5,608 nt of DNA from Patescibacteria group bacterium (GTDB lineage Bacteria > Patescibacteriota > Minisyncoccia > Portnoybacterales > UBA2143), in NCBI GenBank assembly GCA_018819085.1, contig JAHJQT010000009.1, forward strand, positions 1-5,608, given 5' to 3'. This document shows positions 1-4,962 of the stretch, piece after piece. A program made the position numbers and the translations under genes. The notes under the pieces were generated by a model. It did no database searches. It saw nothing but the letters and a program-made list of their open reading frames with translations, and was not told the DNA's origin. Position 1 is the first letter of the stretch, and each line of letters starts with the position of its first letter.

Positions 1-65
1 ACATCAGCAATAACTTTATTATTTAAACAAAGAGATTCTTTTTTAATTTTATTTTTTTTAACCAT
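1..65 (-). CDS. 5' end of an unidentified protein, cut by the window edge
   Basis: An open frame starts at the ATG at 65-63 and runs off the left edge after 21 complete codons (it opens MVKKNKIKKESLCLNNKVIA). Too little is visible to assign a family, and the lysine-rich opening suits the AT-rich local style. The start is chosen because a promoter with a perfect -10 box lies 6 bases upstream of the ATG (72-77). The alternative ATG at 73-71 is in another frame and stops after 16 codons. No proper Shine-Dalgarno precedes the ATG, so the message would be leaderless or nearly so. The gene diverges from the methyltransferase at 370. That it is a real gene is moderately supported; its function is unknown. 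Confidence 0.55.
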   Translation of the reverse strand, partial: MVKKNKIKKESLCLNNKVIAD

Positions 66-71
66 AGTCTC

Positions 72-100
72 ATTATATAAAAACACATAGATAAAGTAAA
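72..100 (-). promoter_or_regulatory. Sigma-70-type promoter of the left-edge gene
   Basis: Read on the minus strand, TTTACT (100-95) and a perfect TATAAT (77-72) are separated by exactly 17 bases. Transcription would begin about 7 bases past the -10 box, that is at or within a base or two of the ATG at 65. This implies a leaderless or near-leaderless transcript. The -35 box overlaps by three bases the edge of the inverted repeat at 98-127, which could therefore act as an operator. The call rests on sequence match only. Confidence 0.6.
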
Positions 101-127
101 TGTGCTTCATATCAATGAAGCGCATTT
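98..127. repeat. Inverted repeat (13-base arms, 4-base loop) upstream of the left-edge promoter
   Basis: Arms 98-110 and 115-127 are complementary at all but one position (T103 opposite G122) around the loop ATCA at 111-114; the core is GCTTCAT/ATGAAGC. The odd position is a C-A mismatch on the minus-strand RNA and a U-G wobble on the plus-strand RNA. Neither side has a good U-tract (plus side TTTGTT, minus side TTTACTTTAT), so it is a poor intrinsic terminator. Its overlap with the -35 box at 95-100 makes a protein-binding operator, or an RNA hairpin in a longer leader, the better explanations. Confidence 0.55.
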
Positions 128-151
128 GTTAATAGAGATAATATGAGACAT
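107..151 (-). CDS. Possible 14-residue leader peptide
   Basis: A tiny ORF, ATG at 151-149 to TGA at 109-107, would encode MSHIISINKCASLI. Its start has one of the best ribosome-binding sites in the left half of the window: GGAGG at 163-159 with a 7-base gap to the ATG. Its stop codon lies in the distal arm of the inverted repeat at 98-127, so a ribosome finishing this ORF would hold that hairpin open. The downstream gene on the same strand starts at 65. This geometry resembles a leader peptide that controls a hairpin, but there is no striking run of one amino acid (4 of 14 are Ile), no convincing terminator U-tract, and no clear promoter of its own. It could be chance. Confidence 0.3.
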   Translation of the reverse strand: MSHIISINKCASLI

Positions 152-158
152 AATTAAA

Positions 159-163
159 CCTCC
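159..163 (-). promoter_or_regulatory. Strong Shine-Dalgarno with no long gene behind it
   Basis: GGAGG on the minus strand lies 7 bases from an ATG that opens only a 14-codon ORF. In a region where neighbouring AT-rich genes have no such site, a well-placed SD is notable. It is the main reason for listing the small ORF at 107-151. Confidence 0.4.
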
Positions 164-185
164 GAAGGGTATTTTAGTGGTAATA

Positions 186-234
186 ACGCAGCATAAATCT
201 TTTCAAGTATGTTTCTATGACAAATAAGCTGCGT
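186..234. other. Candidate structured RNA element (7-bp GC-rich stem)
   Basis: A perfect 7-bp complement in an otherwise AT-rich spacer, ACGCAGC (186-192) and GCTGCGT (228-234), encloses a 35-base loop. Either strand could form it: in the leader of the left-edge gene on the minus strand, or in a long 5' leader of the methyltransferase on the plus strand. No known riboswitch or small-RNA consensus was recognised. One stem alone is weak evidence. Confidence 0.25.
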
Positions 235-332
235 ATAATCTCCGGTTTTTAAATAGGTATTAATTATCTAACTCCTTTGGAGAAATATGTGAATTATTTC
301 TAATATCTTGATTATAAAACATTAATAATTTA

Positions 333-359
333 TTTACAAAAAGCATGATATATTATAAA
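333..359 (+). promoter_or_regulatory. Weak candidate promoter of the 370-1008 methyltransferase
   Basis: TTTACA at 333-338 and TATAAA at 354-359 are separated by a short 15-base spacer. A competing pair is TTGATT at 308-313 with TATTTA at 331-336 and 17 bases between. Neither is convincing in such AT-rich DNA. There is no SD before the ATG at 370, so a start site close to the gene and a short leader are plausible. Confidence 0.3.
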
Positions 360-369
360 ATTAAAATAA

Positions 370-1008
370 ATGTTGGAAAAAGAATACAAAAAAAATAAAC
401 ATTATTGGGGACTGAAATCAAGTCCCACTTTAGAAAAATATATTAATGAGATCCCTAAAGGGAAGGCTTTAGATATTGGAGCTGGAGAAGGAAGAAATAG
501 TATTTTTTTAGCTAAAAATGAATTTGACGTAACAGCTATAGATAAAATTAAACAAGGATTAGATAAAATTAAAAAACTTGCAAAAAAATATGATCTAACA
601 ATAAAAACAGAACTTTGCGATATTAAGAATTTAAAACTTAAAAAAGAAGAATATTCTTTAATAATTTCCGTTTCTACGATTGATTTTCTTAAAAAAAACG
701 AAATTAATACTATTTTAGATAAAATTAAAAATTCACTTAAATTAAATGGATTTATATATCTTTCAGTTTTTTCCATTAAAGATCCATTACTTAAATTAAT
801 TAAAGAAAAAAAACTAAAAGAAATAGAAAAAAATACTTTTTATTTACCCAAATTTAAAATTTATAGACATTTTTTTACTAAAACAGAAATTAAAGAAAAA
901 TTCAAAGATTTTAATATTATTTTATTAAAACAAAAAGAAATATTAGATACTGGACACGATAAACCACATTATCATAATATAATTGAGTTTTTAGCTCAAA
1001 AAAAATAA
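370..1008 (+). CDS. Class I SAM-dependent methyltransferase, TehB-like
   Basis: This 212-residue protein is about the size of TehB-type methyltransferases. The early WG at residues 13-14 is followed by glycine-rich SAM motif I, ALDIGAGEGRNS (33-44), then an acidic residue ending strand 2 (D58, in VTAIDK) and a CDI motif (83-85). The C-terminal end, GHDKPHYH (195-202) before IIEFLAQK, is the histidine-rich finish seen in TehB relatives. A cytosolic small-molecule methyltransferase is likely; the substrate (tellurite, thiopurine-like or other) cannot be read from sequence. Lysine makes up 44 of 212 residues and the DNA is extremely AT-rich (11 G+C in the 60 bases from 541), more so than the neighbours, suggesting a different history or simple AT drift. 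The ATG at 370 gives the complete domain but has no SD. It converges on the histidine kinase and shares a terminator with it. Confidence 0.85.
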   Translation: MLEKEYKKNKHYWGLKSSPTLEKYINEIPKGKALDIGAGEGRNSIFLAKNEFDVTAIDKIKQGLDKIKKLAKKYDLTIKTELCDIKNLKLKKEEYSLIISVSTIDFLKKNEINTILDKIKNSLKLNGFIYLSVFSIKDPLLKLIKEKKLKEIEKNTFYLPKFKIYRHFFTKTEIKEKFKDFNIILLKQKEILDTGHDKPHYHNIIEFLAQKK

Positions 1009-1037
1009 GCGACGGGATATTCTCCGTCGCTCTTTTT
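1008..1037. terminator. Bidirectional rho-independent terminator
   Basis: AGCGACGG (1008-1015) pairs perfectly with CCGTCGCT (1024-1031) around an 8-base loop. The plus strand continues TCTTTTT (1031-1037). The minus strand continues into a run of eight T opposite A998-A1005. It serves both the methyltransferase (stop 1006-1008) and the convergent histidine kinase (stop 1038-1036). Both stop codons lie within or touch the terminator. Confidence 0.9.
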
Positions 1038-3183
1038 ATCTCTTTTTCCTCTTAATTGGTAACTCGAAATAGAAGGTACTGCCTTTATTTTCTCCTTCTG
1101 ACTCAACCCAGATTTTGCCTTTATGCGCTTCAACCATTTTAGCTCCTAAATACAATCCTAATCCAACTCCTTCTGTATGTATTTTGTCTATATCTCTACC
1201 TCTAGAAAATTTCTCAAAAAGAACTACTTGTTCCTCGGGAGAAATTCCTATTCCTGTATCTTCAATACTAAATAGCATTTTATCTTTTTTTTCTTTCAAA
1301 CGGATAGTTATTCCACCTTTTTGAGTATAATGAATTGCATTATCAACTAGATTTTGAACTACTTGCCTAATTTTCAAAGGATCAATCCTTATTTTAGACA
1401 ATGCTTCTTTTGGTTTAACGAATTTTAAATAAAGTTTTTTACTCTTTACCATTTGGCTGAACTCTTTAATAACATTATCTATCATATTTTCAAAATGAAT
1501 TGTTTCCCAATCAAAATCCAAACGACCAGATTCAATCCTAGAAACAGTTAATAGATCTTCTACTAATTTAATTAATCTTTCATTACTGGAATAAATTTTT
1601 TCTAACTGCTCTTTTTGTCCACCCTCAACTATTCCCCAGGTTCCTTCTAGAATCATAGAGACATATCCTTTAATAATAGTTAAAGGAGTTCTTAATTGAT
1701 GAGAAGCTAGAGAAATAAATTCTGATTTAGCCACATCTAATTGTTGCAGACGAATATTGGCGTCTTTTAATGTCTTAGTCTGACGCTCAACTTCTTTTTG
1801 AAGCGTTTTGGAAAAATCTTTCATTTCTTCATAGAGACGAGCATTTTCAATAGCGATACCAGCCTGACCCGCAATTGTTTCCAACGTTTTAATATCCTCA
1901 TTAGTAAACATATCCCCAGACCTCTTATTGCCCAAAAGGAAAATTCCAACTAATTTCTTTTTTACTAATAAAGGAATCACTAAAGCTGTATTAAGTTTTT
2001 CTAATTCTTCAATTAAATATGAATTCTTTTCTAAATTAACTTTTTCAGCAAATTCTCTTTTCATTTCTTCTAAAACCAAAACATCTCTTTGCTTTCTAAA
2101 ATAATCAGCTATTTTTTCTAATGATTTTCTTTTTTTAAACGAATCTTCTTTTAAAATAACTATTTCTAATTTTTTAATTCTTAATGCATTAGTAATCTTA
2201 TTCTTTAAGGTCTCAATAACCACATCTAAATCTAAAGTCCTAGAAACAATATCAGTAATATCAGCCATTAAATCCTGAGGTAAATATTCTCCTTTAAATA
2301 AGAAAGTATCAGTTGTTTTTTTAAGCCATTCATATAATGGCCTAAATCCAATGGCTACTAAAAAAGCAACAATTAAACCAGTGATAATTTGTGTACGGAA
2401 AGTATAAACGCCTCCGAAAACAACCCAACTAACCAAGAAAGCTGACATTGCATAAGCTGCAGTAATGGCAATAACAATCAAAGAAAAAATCGTGCTCCTC
2501 TTCACCGCCAACTTAATATCCATCAACCGATATTTAAGAATGGCATAGGCAGTTAAAATAACATAAGTAGAAGCAAAAATATTTCCATAAGGCTTTATTG
2601 GAATATCATACCAAAGAAAATAATTAGTTGAACCACCAGCAAAAGCTAAAACCATCCCAATAAATATATATTTCATTTGAGGTTTTTTTGTGCCTGTAAC
2701 TTTGTTATAATATTTAACTAATAAATACGAAGAGTAAATAGCATACCCAAAGAAAAAACAAAGATAGAAATGATACAAAACACCTGGTTCAGCCCAAAAT
2801 CTCATTGAAAATTTTGGAACTATATCTTTTATGAAATAAGATGAAAAAACAAACGAAGCAAATAAAGCAGCTAATAAATATCCAGAAATAATTATTGCTT
2901 TTTTCTTTTTTGCTATACCTAACCAAGTAGCAACAAAATGTAAATAAGTTATTGGAGCAAAATTAGCGCCAATGTGTAATAATTGAAACCATAACAAAGT
3001 TGATTCTTTATCTTTAGCTAGTGGCCAAAATATATAGAAATATGACCAAACAGCAACAGATAAACAGAAAAGAGCAAAGGTTTGATTAATTCTACTATTT
3101 CTATTTTTTAAAAACACAAACAAGCCCAGTATAATACTGGCAACTGCATTAAATAATCCGCTTAATGAAAAATATAAATCCAT
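1036..3183 (-). CDS. Membrane sensor histidine kinase: 7TM-type input, GAF, HisKA, HATPase
   Basis: This 715-residue protein opens with about nine hydrophobic segments (roughly 7-27, 36-56, 66-86, 96-116, 135-157, 171-191, 201-217, 231-256, 265-281). The first seven match the N-terminal 7TM histidine-kinase module in layout. A GAF-like domain follows (about 305-450), then a short coiled coil (about 451-485). The HisKA H-box is FISLASHQLRTPL, with phospho-acceptor His495. The ATPase domain has N-box QNLVDNAIHYT (610-620; Asn611, Asn615), G1 EDTGIGI (641-647), F-box LFEKFSRG (655-662) and G2 GVGLGL (672-677). All catalytic motifs are intact, so it should be active. No receiver domain is fused and no response regulator gene is adjacent: an orphan kinase in this window. 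The GAF ligand is unknown. The start is the only ATG ahead of the first membrane segment; SD support is limited to GGGGA at 3198-3194. Confidence 0.93.
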   Translation of the reverse strand: MDLYFSLSGLFNAVASIILGLFVFLKNRNSRINQTFALFCLSVAVWSYFYIFWPLAKDKESTLLWFQLLHIGANFAPITYLHFVATWLGIAKKKKAIIISGYLLAALFASFVFSSYFIKDIVPKFSMRFWAEPGVLYHFYLCFFFGYAIYSSYLLVKYYNKVTGTKKPQMKYIFIGMVLAFAGGSTNYFLWYDIPIKPYGNIFASTYVILTAYAILKYRLMDIKLAVKRSTIFSLIVIAITAAYAMSAFLVSWVVFGGVYTFRTQIITGLIVAFLVAIGFRPLYEWLKKTTDTFLFKGEYLPQDLMADITDIVSRTLDLDVVIETLKNKITNALRIKKLEIVILKEDSFKKRKSLEKIADYFRKQRDVLVLEEMKREFAEKVNLEKNSYLIEELEKLNTALVIPLLVKKKLVGIFLLGNKRSGDMFTNEDIKTLETIAGQAGIAIENARLYEEMKDFSKTLQKEVERQTKTLKDANIRLQQLDVAKSEFISLASHQLRTPLTIIKGYVSMILEGTWGIVEGGQKEQLEKIYSSNERLIKLVEDLLTVSRIESGRLDFDWETIHFENMIDNVIKEFSQMVKSKKLYLKFVKPKEALSKIRIDPLKIRQVVQNLVDNAIHYTQKGGITIRLKEKKDKMLFSIEDTGIGISPEEQVVLFEKFSRGRDIDKIHTEGVGLGLYLGAKMVEAHKGKIWVESEGENKGSTFYFELPIKRKKR

Positions 3184-3235
3184 AAATAAAAAATCCCCGA
3201 TTTGCTAATTTTATTATAGCAAGATTCGGGGATTT
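3184..3235 (-). terminator. Rho-independent terminator of the methyltransferase operon, abutting the kinase start
   Basis: On the minus strand the arm AAATCCCCGA (3235-3226 region) pairs with TCGGGGATTT (3200-3191). The pairing continues, after a 2-base bulge, through TTGCTA/TAGCAA toward a loop of about 12 AT-rich bases. A TTTTTTATTT tract follows, ending one base before the kinase ATG at 3183. It lies 22 bases after the TAG of the second methyltransferase (3259-3257), so it terminates that operon. There is no T-tract on the plus-strand side. The loop carries the kinase's -10 box. Confidence 0.85.
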
Positions 3236-3240
3236 GTAAA
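3213..3240 (-). promoter_or_regulatory. Histidine kinase promoter nested in the terminator hairpin
   Basis: On the minus strand, TTTACA (3240-3235) and a perfect TATAAT (3218-3213) are 16 bases apart. The spacer is the 5' arm of the terminator stem and the -10 box sits at its loop. Transcription would start near 3206, giving a leader of about 23 bases that contains only the 3' arm with GGGGA (3198-3194), 10 bases from the ATG. The -35 and -10 matches are among the best in the window. Confidence 0.65.
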
Positions 3241-3256
3241 AGTTATAGTTAATGTA

Positions 3257-4270
3257 CTAGGCGATGCCAATTCCGATTTCGTAAAATCGAGTCGGCTCGT
3301 CCATGAAATAACCTTCGTACTCCCACCCGGCTGCTTCGAAAACTTCTTTTAACTCTCCGAGAAACGGGTATTGTAACCCCCAACCGGTAGTTTCGCGCAA
3401 AATATATGCACAAAGAAGATCATCATAGGCCATCTTTTCTATTAGAGATGCACCAACTAACCGTGCTCCCTTACGGAAATATGGCTTGATTTTGGATAAT
3501 AGACCAATTCGTTCTGGCCTTGTTAATCCGCAAAGCACACCGATCAAAATTCCGTAATCAACCTTTCCTTCATATCTTCCATTAAGGTTTGTCATACTTT
3601 GTTGAACAAAAGAGATGTTTGAAAGATTGTGTTTTTTGGTGAACTTCTTTCCTAAGGCGATCGCTTCTGAATCGATATCAATACAATCAATCTTGAGACG
3701 ATTCCTGTAGATAGGATTACGTAGGCACATGTCTACACCGTTACGGCCTGGTCCCGAGCCAATATCAATCATCAAACAATTTTCTTGCCGGGCCAAAATT
3801 TCATTGACGTGAAAAATAGCGTGATTTGTAACCGCGTCATACCGATTACGAAGTGCCTGGCCTCCAGCCAACCCCATTGCGAAATATTCATCAATAGGAT
3901 TCTGCACTTGCTCAAAGTGATACATCTTTTCGAGCATTGTGTATGTCCCAGGATTAATAGTTAGAGCCGGAATAATTCGGCTGTTAATCTGAAAATACTC
4001 TACAACCTTATCCCAGCCAACCATCTCTATACCATGAGTTCCATCGAGGAAACCCTTGATTAAAACTCTAGCCACATCCCTAGGAATATTCATGAAAAGA
4101 TGCTTAGCTTCCGGAGTCTTAAGAAAATGTTTTTTCTTCTCAGCCGGCAAATCATAATGCTGCTGAAGATGCGGGCATATCTTTGTCTTGCCTGCCATCG
4201 CATTTACCAATTGTGGAGAAGCGCCAGAAACGGCATCTACCTCCACTGCCTTATTCTTAATTGTTGCCAT
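3257..4270 (-). CDS. Class I SAM-dependent methyltransferase, substrate unknown
   Basis: This protein has 337 residues. The SAM-binding core is C-terminal: motif I LMIDIGSGPGRNG (166-178), an acidic strand-2 motif IDCIDIDSEAI (194-204), and a hydrophobic strand-4 region VDYGILIGVLCGL (237-249). The first ~150 residues are mainly helical and are not part of the core fold; they include GGQALRNRYDAV (136-147) just before motif I. They probably form the substrate-binding cap. The start is ATG 4270 because AGGAGG (4284-4279) stands 8 bases upstream; the in-frame GTG at 4279-4277 overlaps that SD. It is the last gene of an operon behind two tiny membrane proteins, followed by a terminator. Its base composition is richer (28 G+C in the 60 bases from 3301) than the kinase or first methyltransferase, and it shows no clear similarity to the latter beyond the fold motifs. 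The reaction is unknown. Confidence 0.85.
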   Translation of the reverse strand: MATIKNKAVEVDAVSGASPQLVNAMAGKTKICPHLQQHYDLPAEKKKHFLKTPEAKHLFMNIPRDVARVLIKGFLDGTHGIEMVGWDKVVEYFQINSRIIPALTINPGTYTMLEKMYHFEQVQNPIDEYFAMGLAGGQALRNRYDAVTNHAIFHVNEILARQENCLMIDIGSGPGRNGVDMCLRNPIYRNRLKIDCIDIDSEAIALGKKFTKKHNLSNISFVQQSMTNLNGRYEGKVDYGILIGVLCGLTRPERIGLLSKIKPYFRKGARLVGASLIEKMAYDDLLCAYILRETTGWGLQYPFLGELKEVFEAAGWEYEGYFMDEPTRFYEIGIGIA

Positions 4271-4278
4271 TTCTAGCA

Positions 4279-4284
4279 CCTCCT
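4279..4284 (-). promoter_or_regulatory. Shine-Dalgarno that fixes the start of the 337-aa methyltransferase
   Basis: AAAGGAGGTG on the minus strand places AGGAGG 8 bases before ATG 4270. The in-frame GTG at 4279-4277 overlaps this site and therefore cannot be the start, which removes three residues from the longest possible reading. Confidence 0.85.
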
Positions 4285-4288
4285 TTCT

Positions 4289-4408
4289 CTATGTTTTCAG
4301 CCATGAAATTGTTTTGACAATACCAGCCGGAATAATCATGCTGGATCCAACGATAACCAAACCTACCCAAATTGCAAAAACAGATATTACATACAATACT
4401 TTTTTCAT
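4289..4408 (-). CDS. 39-residue single-pass membrane protein
   Basis: This short gene, ATG 4408-4406 to TAG 4291-4289, is strongly supported by AAGGAGGTAA ending just before its start. The protein begins MKKVLYVISVFAIWVG, giving a positively charged start followed by a membrane segment (about 4-24). It ends with a short, partly hydrophobic tail, IIPAGIVKTISWLKT (25-39), which may lie along the membrane. There is no cysteine for a lipoprotein and no clear signal-peptidase site. It sits 3 bases after the 61-aa gene and 18 bases before the methyltransferase, in the same orientation, so all three are probably made together. No family was recognised. An accessory subunit or membrane anchor of the methyltransferase is only inferred from position. 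Confidence 0.75.
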   Translation of the reverse strand: MKKVLYVISVFAIWVGLVIVGSSMIIPAGIVKTISWLKT

Positions 4409-4411
4409 CTC

Positions 4412-4597
4412 TTACCTCCTTTGTGTATTTCTTTCCCGGGTTTTAAAACCAAAAAACTTCTTCAGATCATCTTTCATGAGTTTTCTTTGATAATCATCAA
4501 AAAATGAAACAAAAATCGAGATAGCAACATACGCAACCAGCGCAGAGTAATAAAAAATCGCAACGATAACTTCATTTTCTTTCCATGTCTTTTCCAT
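4412..4597 (-). CDS. 61-residue single-pass membrane protein, first gene of the operon
   Basis: ATG 4597-4595 is preceded by a purine-rich SD (GGGGAGGG, 4611-4604) at a 6-base gap. After a short charged start (MEKTWKENE), residues about 10-33 form one hydrophobic helix rich in Val, Ala, Ile and aromatic residues. A basic C-terminal tail (about 34-61; FGFKTRERNTQRR at the end) would be expected on the cytoplasmic side. No family was recognised. It heads a three-gene unit with the 39-aa membrane protein and the methyltransferase; spacing and shared SD style argue for a joint function at the membrane. Both small genes are complete and intact. Confidence 0.8.
   Translation of the reverse strand: MEKTWKENEVIVAIFYYSALVAYVAISIFVSFFDDYQRKLMKDDLKKFFGFKTRERNTQRR
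4415..4420 (-). promoter_or_regulatory. Shine-Dalgarno embedded in the last codons of the upstream gene
   Basis: AGG AGG TAA is both the Arg-Arg-stop end of the 61-aa protein and the SD of the 39-aa gene, with 6 bases to ATG 4408. The stop and next start are 3 bases apart. Such an overlap usually gives coupled, near-equal translation. Confidence 0.85.
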
Positions 4598-4603
4598 TTT
4601 TTT

Positions 4604-4626
4604 CCCTCCCCTTTTCAGTGTTTATA
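4604..4626 (-). promoter_or_regulatory. Leader of the small-protein/methyltransferase operon, weak -10
   Basis: On the minus strand TATAAA (4626-4621) lies 9 bases before the SD GGGGAGGG (4611-4604). No acceptable -35 box stands 16-18 bases upstream; that stretch is the conserved hairpin at 4630-4653. Either a weak promoter lies here or the operon is read from upstream through the hairpin. Confidence 0.3.
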
Positions 4627-4629
4627 TTT

Positions 4630-4653
4630 TTAAAGAACCTAATGGTTCTCTAA
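4630..4653 (-). terminator. Conserved 3' hairpin after the WxDA gene pair (copy 1)
   Basis: In the minus-strand RNA, UUAGAGAACC (4653-4644) pairs with GGUUCUUUAA (4639-4630) around AUUA, ten pairs including one G-U. It follows the stop of the 93-aa gene by about 28 bases. The U-tract is poor, so it may be a weak terminator or a 3' end protector. An equivalent hairpin exists in the second repeat copy at 5556-5575. Confidence 0.5.
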
Positions 4654-4688
4654 TTGGCGAACCAAACAAAAAAGATTTTTTCAAACCT
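4631..4688 (-). repeat. Intergenic repeat, copy 1
   Basis: Bases 4662-4688 are identical over 27 positions to 5582-5608, and 4631-4644 are identical over 14 positions to 5555-5568 except the last base region, with a diverged and 4-base-shorter middle in copy 2. The repeat covers the last codon and TGA of the 93-aa gene, an AAAAAA-GA-TTTTTT stretch, and the conserved hairpin. This identity exceeds chance, even in AT-rich DNA. Confidence 0.85.
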
Positions 4689-4962
4689 GCTTTATTTGAT
4701 TTACCAAATTAGTTATTTTAACAATCATTCCTTTAGGTATTAAGAAAAAATTAGCTTTTCTTTTAAATATAAATTTCTTTTTTTTCTCATCAAAAACAGA
4801 TTGCTTGCAATTTTTTAAAATAACAAAATCTTTATTTTCTTTAACAAATTTTCCTTGACACTTAGTAGATGTTAATAATGTTTTTTCTCCTTTATAAAAA
4901 CGATAAAACACAGCATCTTTCCATAATACAATAATAGTTTTATTTTTTTCTTTTTTAACCAT
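4681..4962 (-). CDS. Small WxDA/FLIPK-family protein, paralogue 1
   Basis: This is a 93-residue protein from ATG 4962; an in-frame TTG at 4974 would add four residues but is less likely. Visible motifs are IIVLWKDAV (10-18), GKFV (37-40) after a polar stretch, a VIL strand (47-49), and NFFLIPKGMIVKI (71-83) near the end. The upstream paralogue shares these motifs, and the distance from Trp to the G-x-F glycine is 23 residues in both. The layout resembles small proteins common in phages and AT-rich bacteria, of the pattern I-x-W-x-D-A, G-x-L, I-P-K, helix; their role is not established. The start overlaps the end of the preceding gene by 8 bases, so translation is probably coupled. It is Lys-rich with no membrane segment. 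Function is unknown. Confidence 0.75.
   Translation of the reverse strand: MVKKEKNKTIIVLWKDAVFYRFYKGEKTLLTSTKCQGKFVKENKDFVILKNCKQSVFDEKKKKFIFKRKANFFLIPKGMIVKITNLVNQIKQV

Larger units (their letters stand above)
66..369. other. Divergent intergenic region, 304 bases
   Basis: The region separates the left-edge gene (minus) from the methyltransferase at 370 (plus). It holds the left promoter (72-100), the inverted repeat (98-127) and the small ORF (107-151). The middle part, about 154-250, has a perfect 7-bp GC-rich stem, ACGCAGC (186-192) with GCTGCGT (228-234), and possible outer pairing of TAAACC (155-160) region with GGTTT (244-248). A TATAAT occurs on the plus strand at 234-239 without a good -35 box. 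A small CTCC/GGAG hairpin lies at 272-282. I could not match this to a named RNA family, and no tRNA T-arm is present. From about 283 to 330 I see only AT-rich sequence. Confidence 0.6.

Noticed and set aside
160..245. Degenerate tRNA (a GTGGTAATAAC stretch resembles a D-arm)
   Set aside because: There is no T-arm GTTCGA-like sequence and no 7-bp acceptor stem at the right distance.
217..252. 11-codon plus-strand ORF (MTNKLRIISGF) before the first methyltransferase
   Set aside because: It has no SD, and the length is expected by chance.
402..776. 124-codon minus-strand open frame inside the first methyltransferase
   Set aside because: It lies antisense to a gene with clear SAM-methyltransferase motifs and has no SD or recognisable domain.
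4188..4490. 100-codon plus-strand open frame across the methyltransferase operon
   Set aside because: It is antisense to three genes with strong SD sites and contains no known motif.
4681..4683. TGA read as glycine (code 25, as in some Patescibacteria)
   Set aside because: The 93-aa protein's end aligns with its paralogue at this TGA, and long genes such as the 715-aa kinase contain no in-frame TGA.
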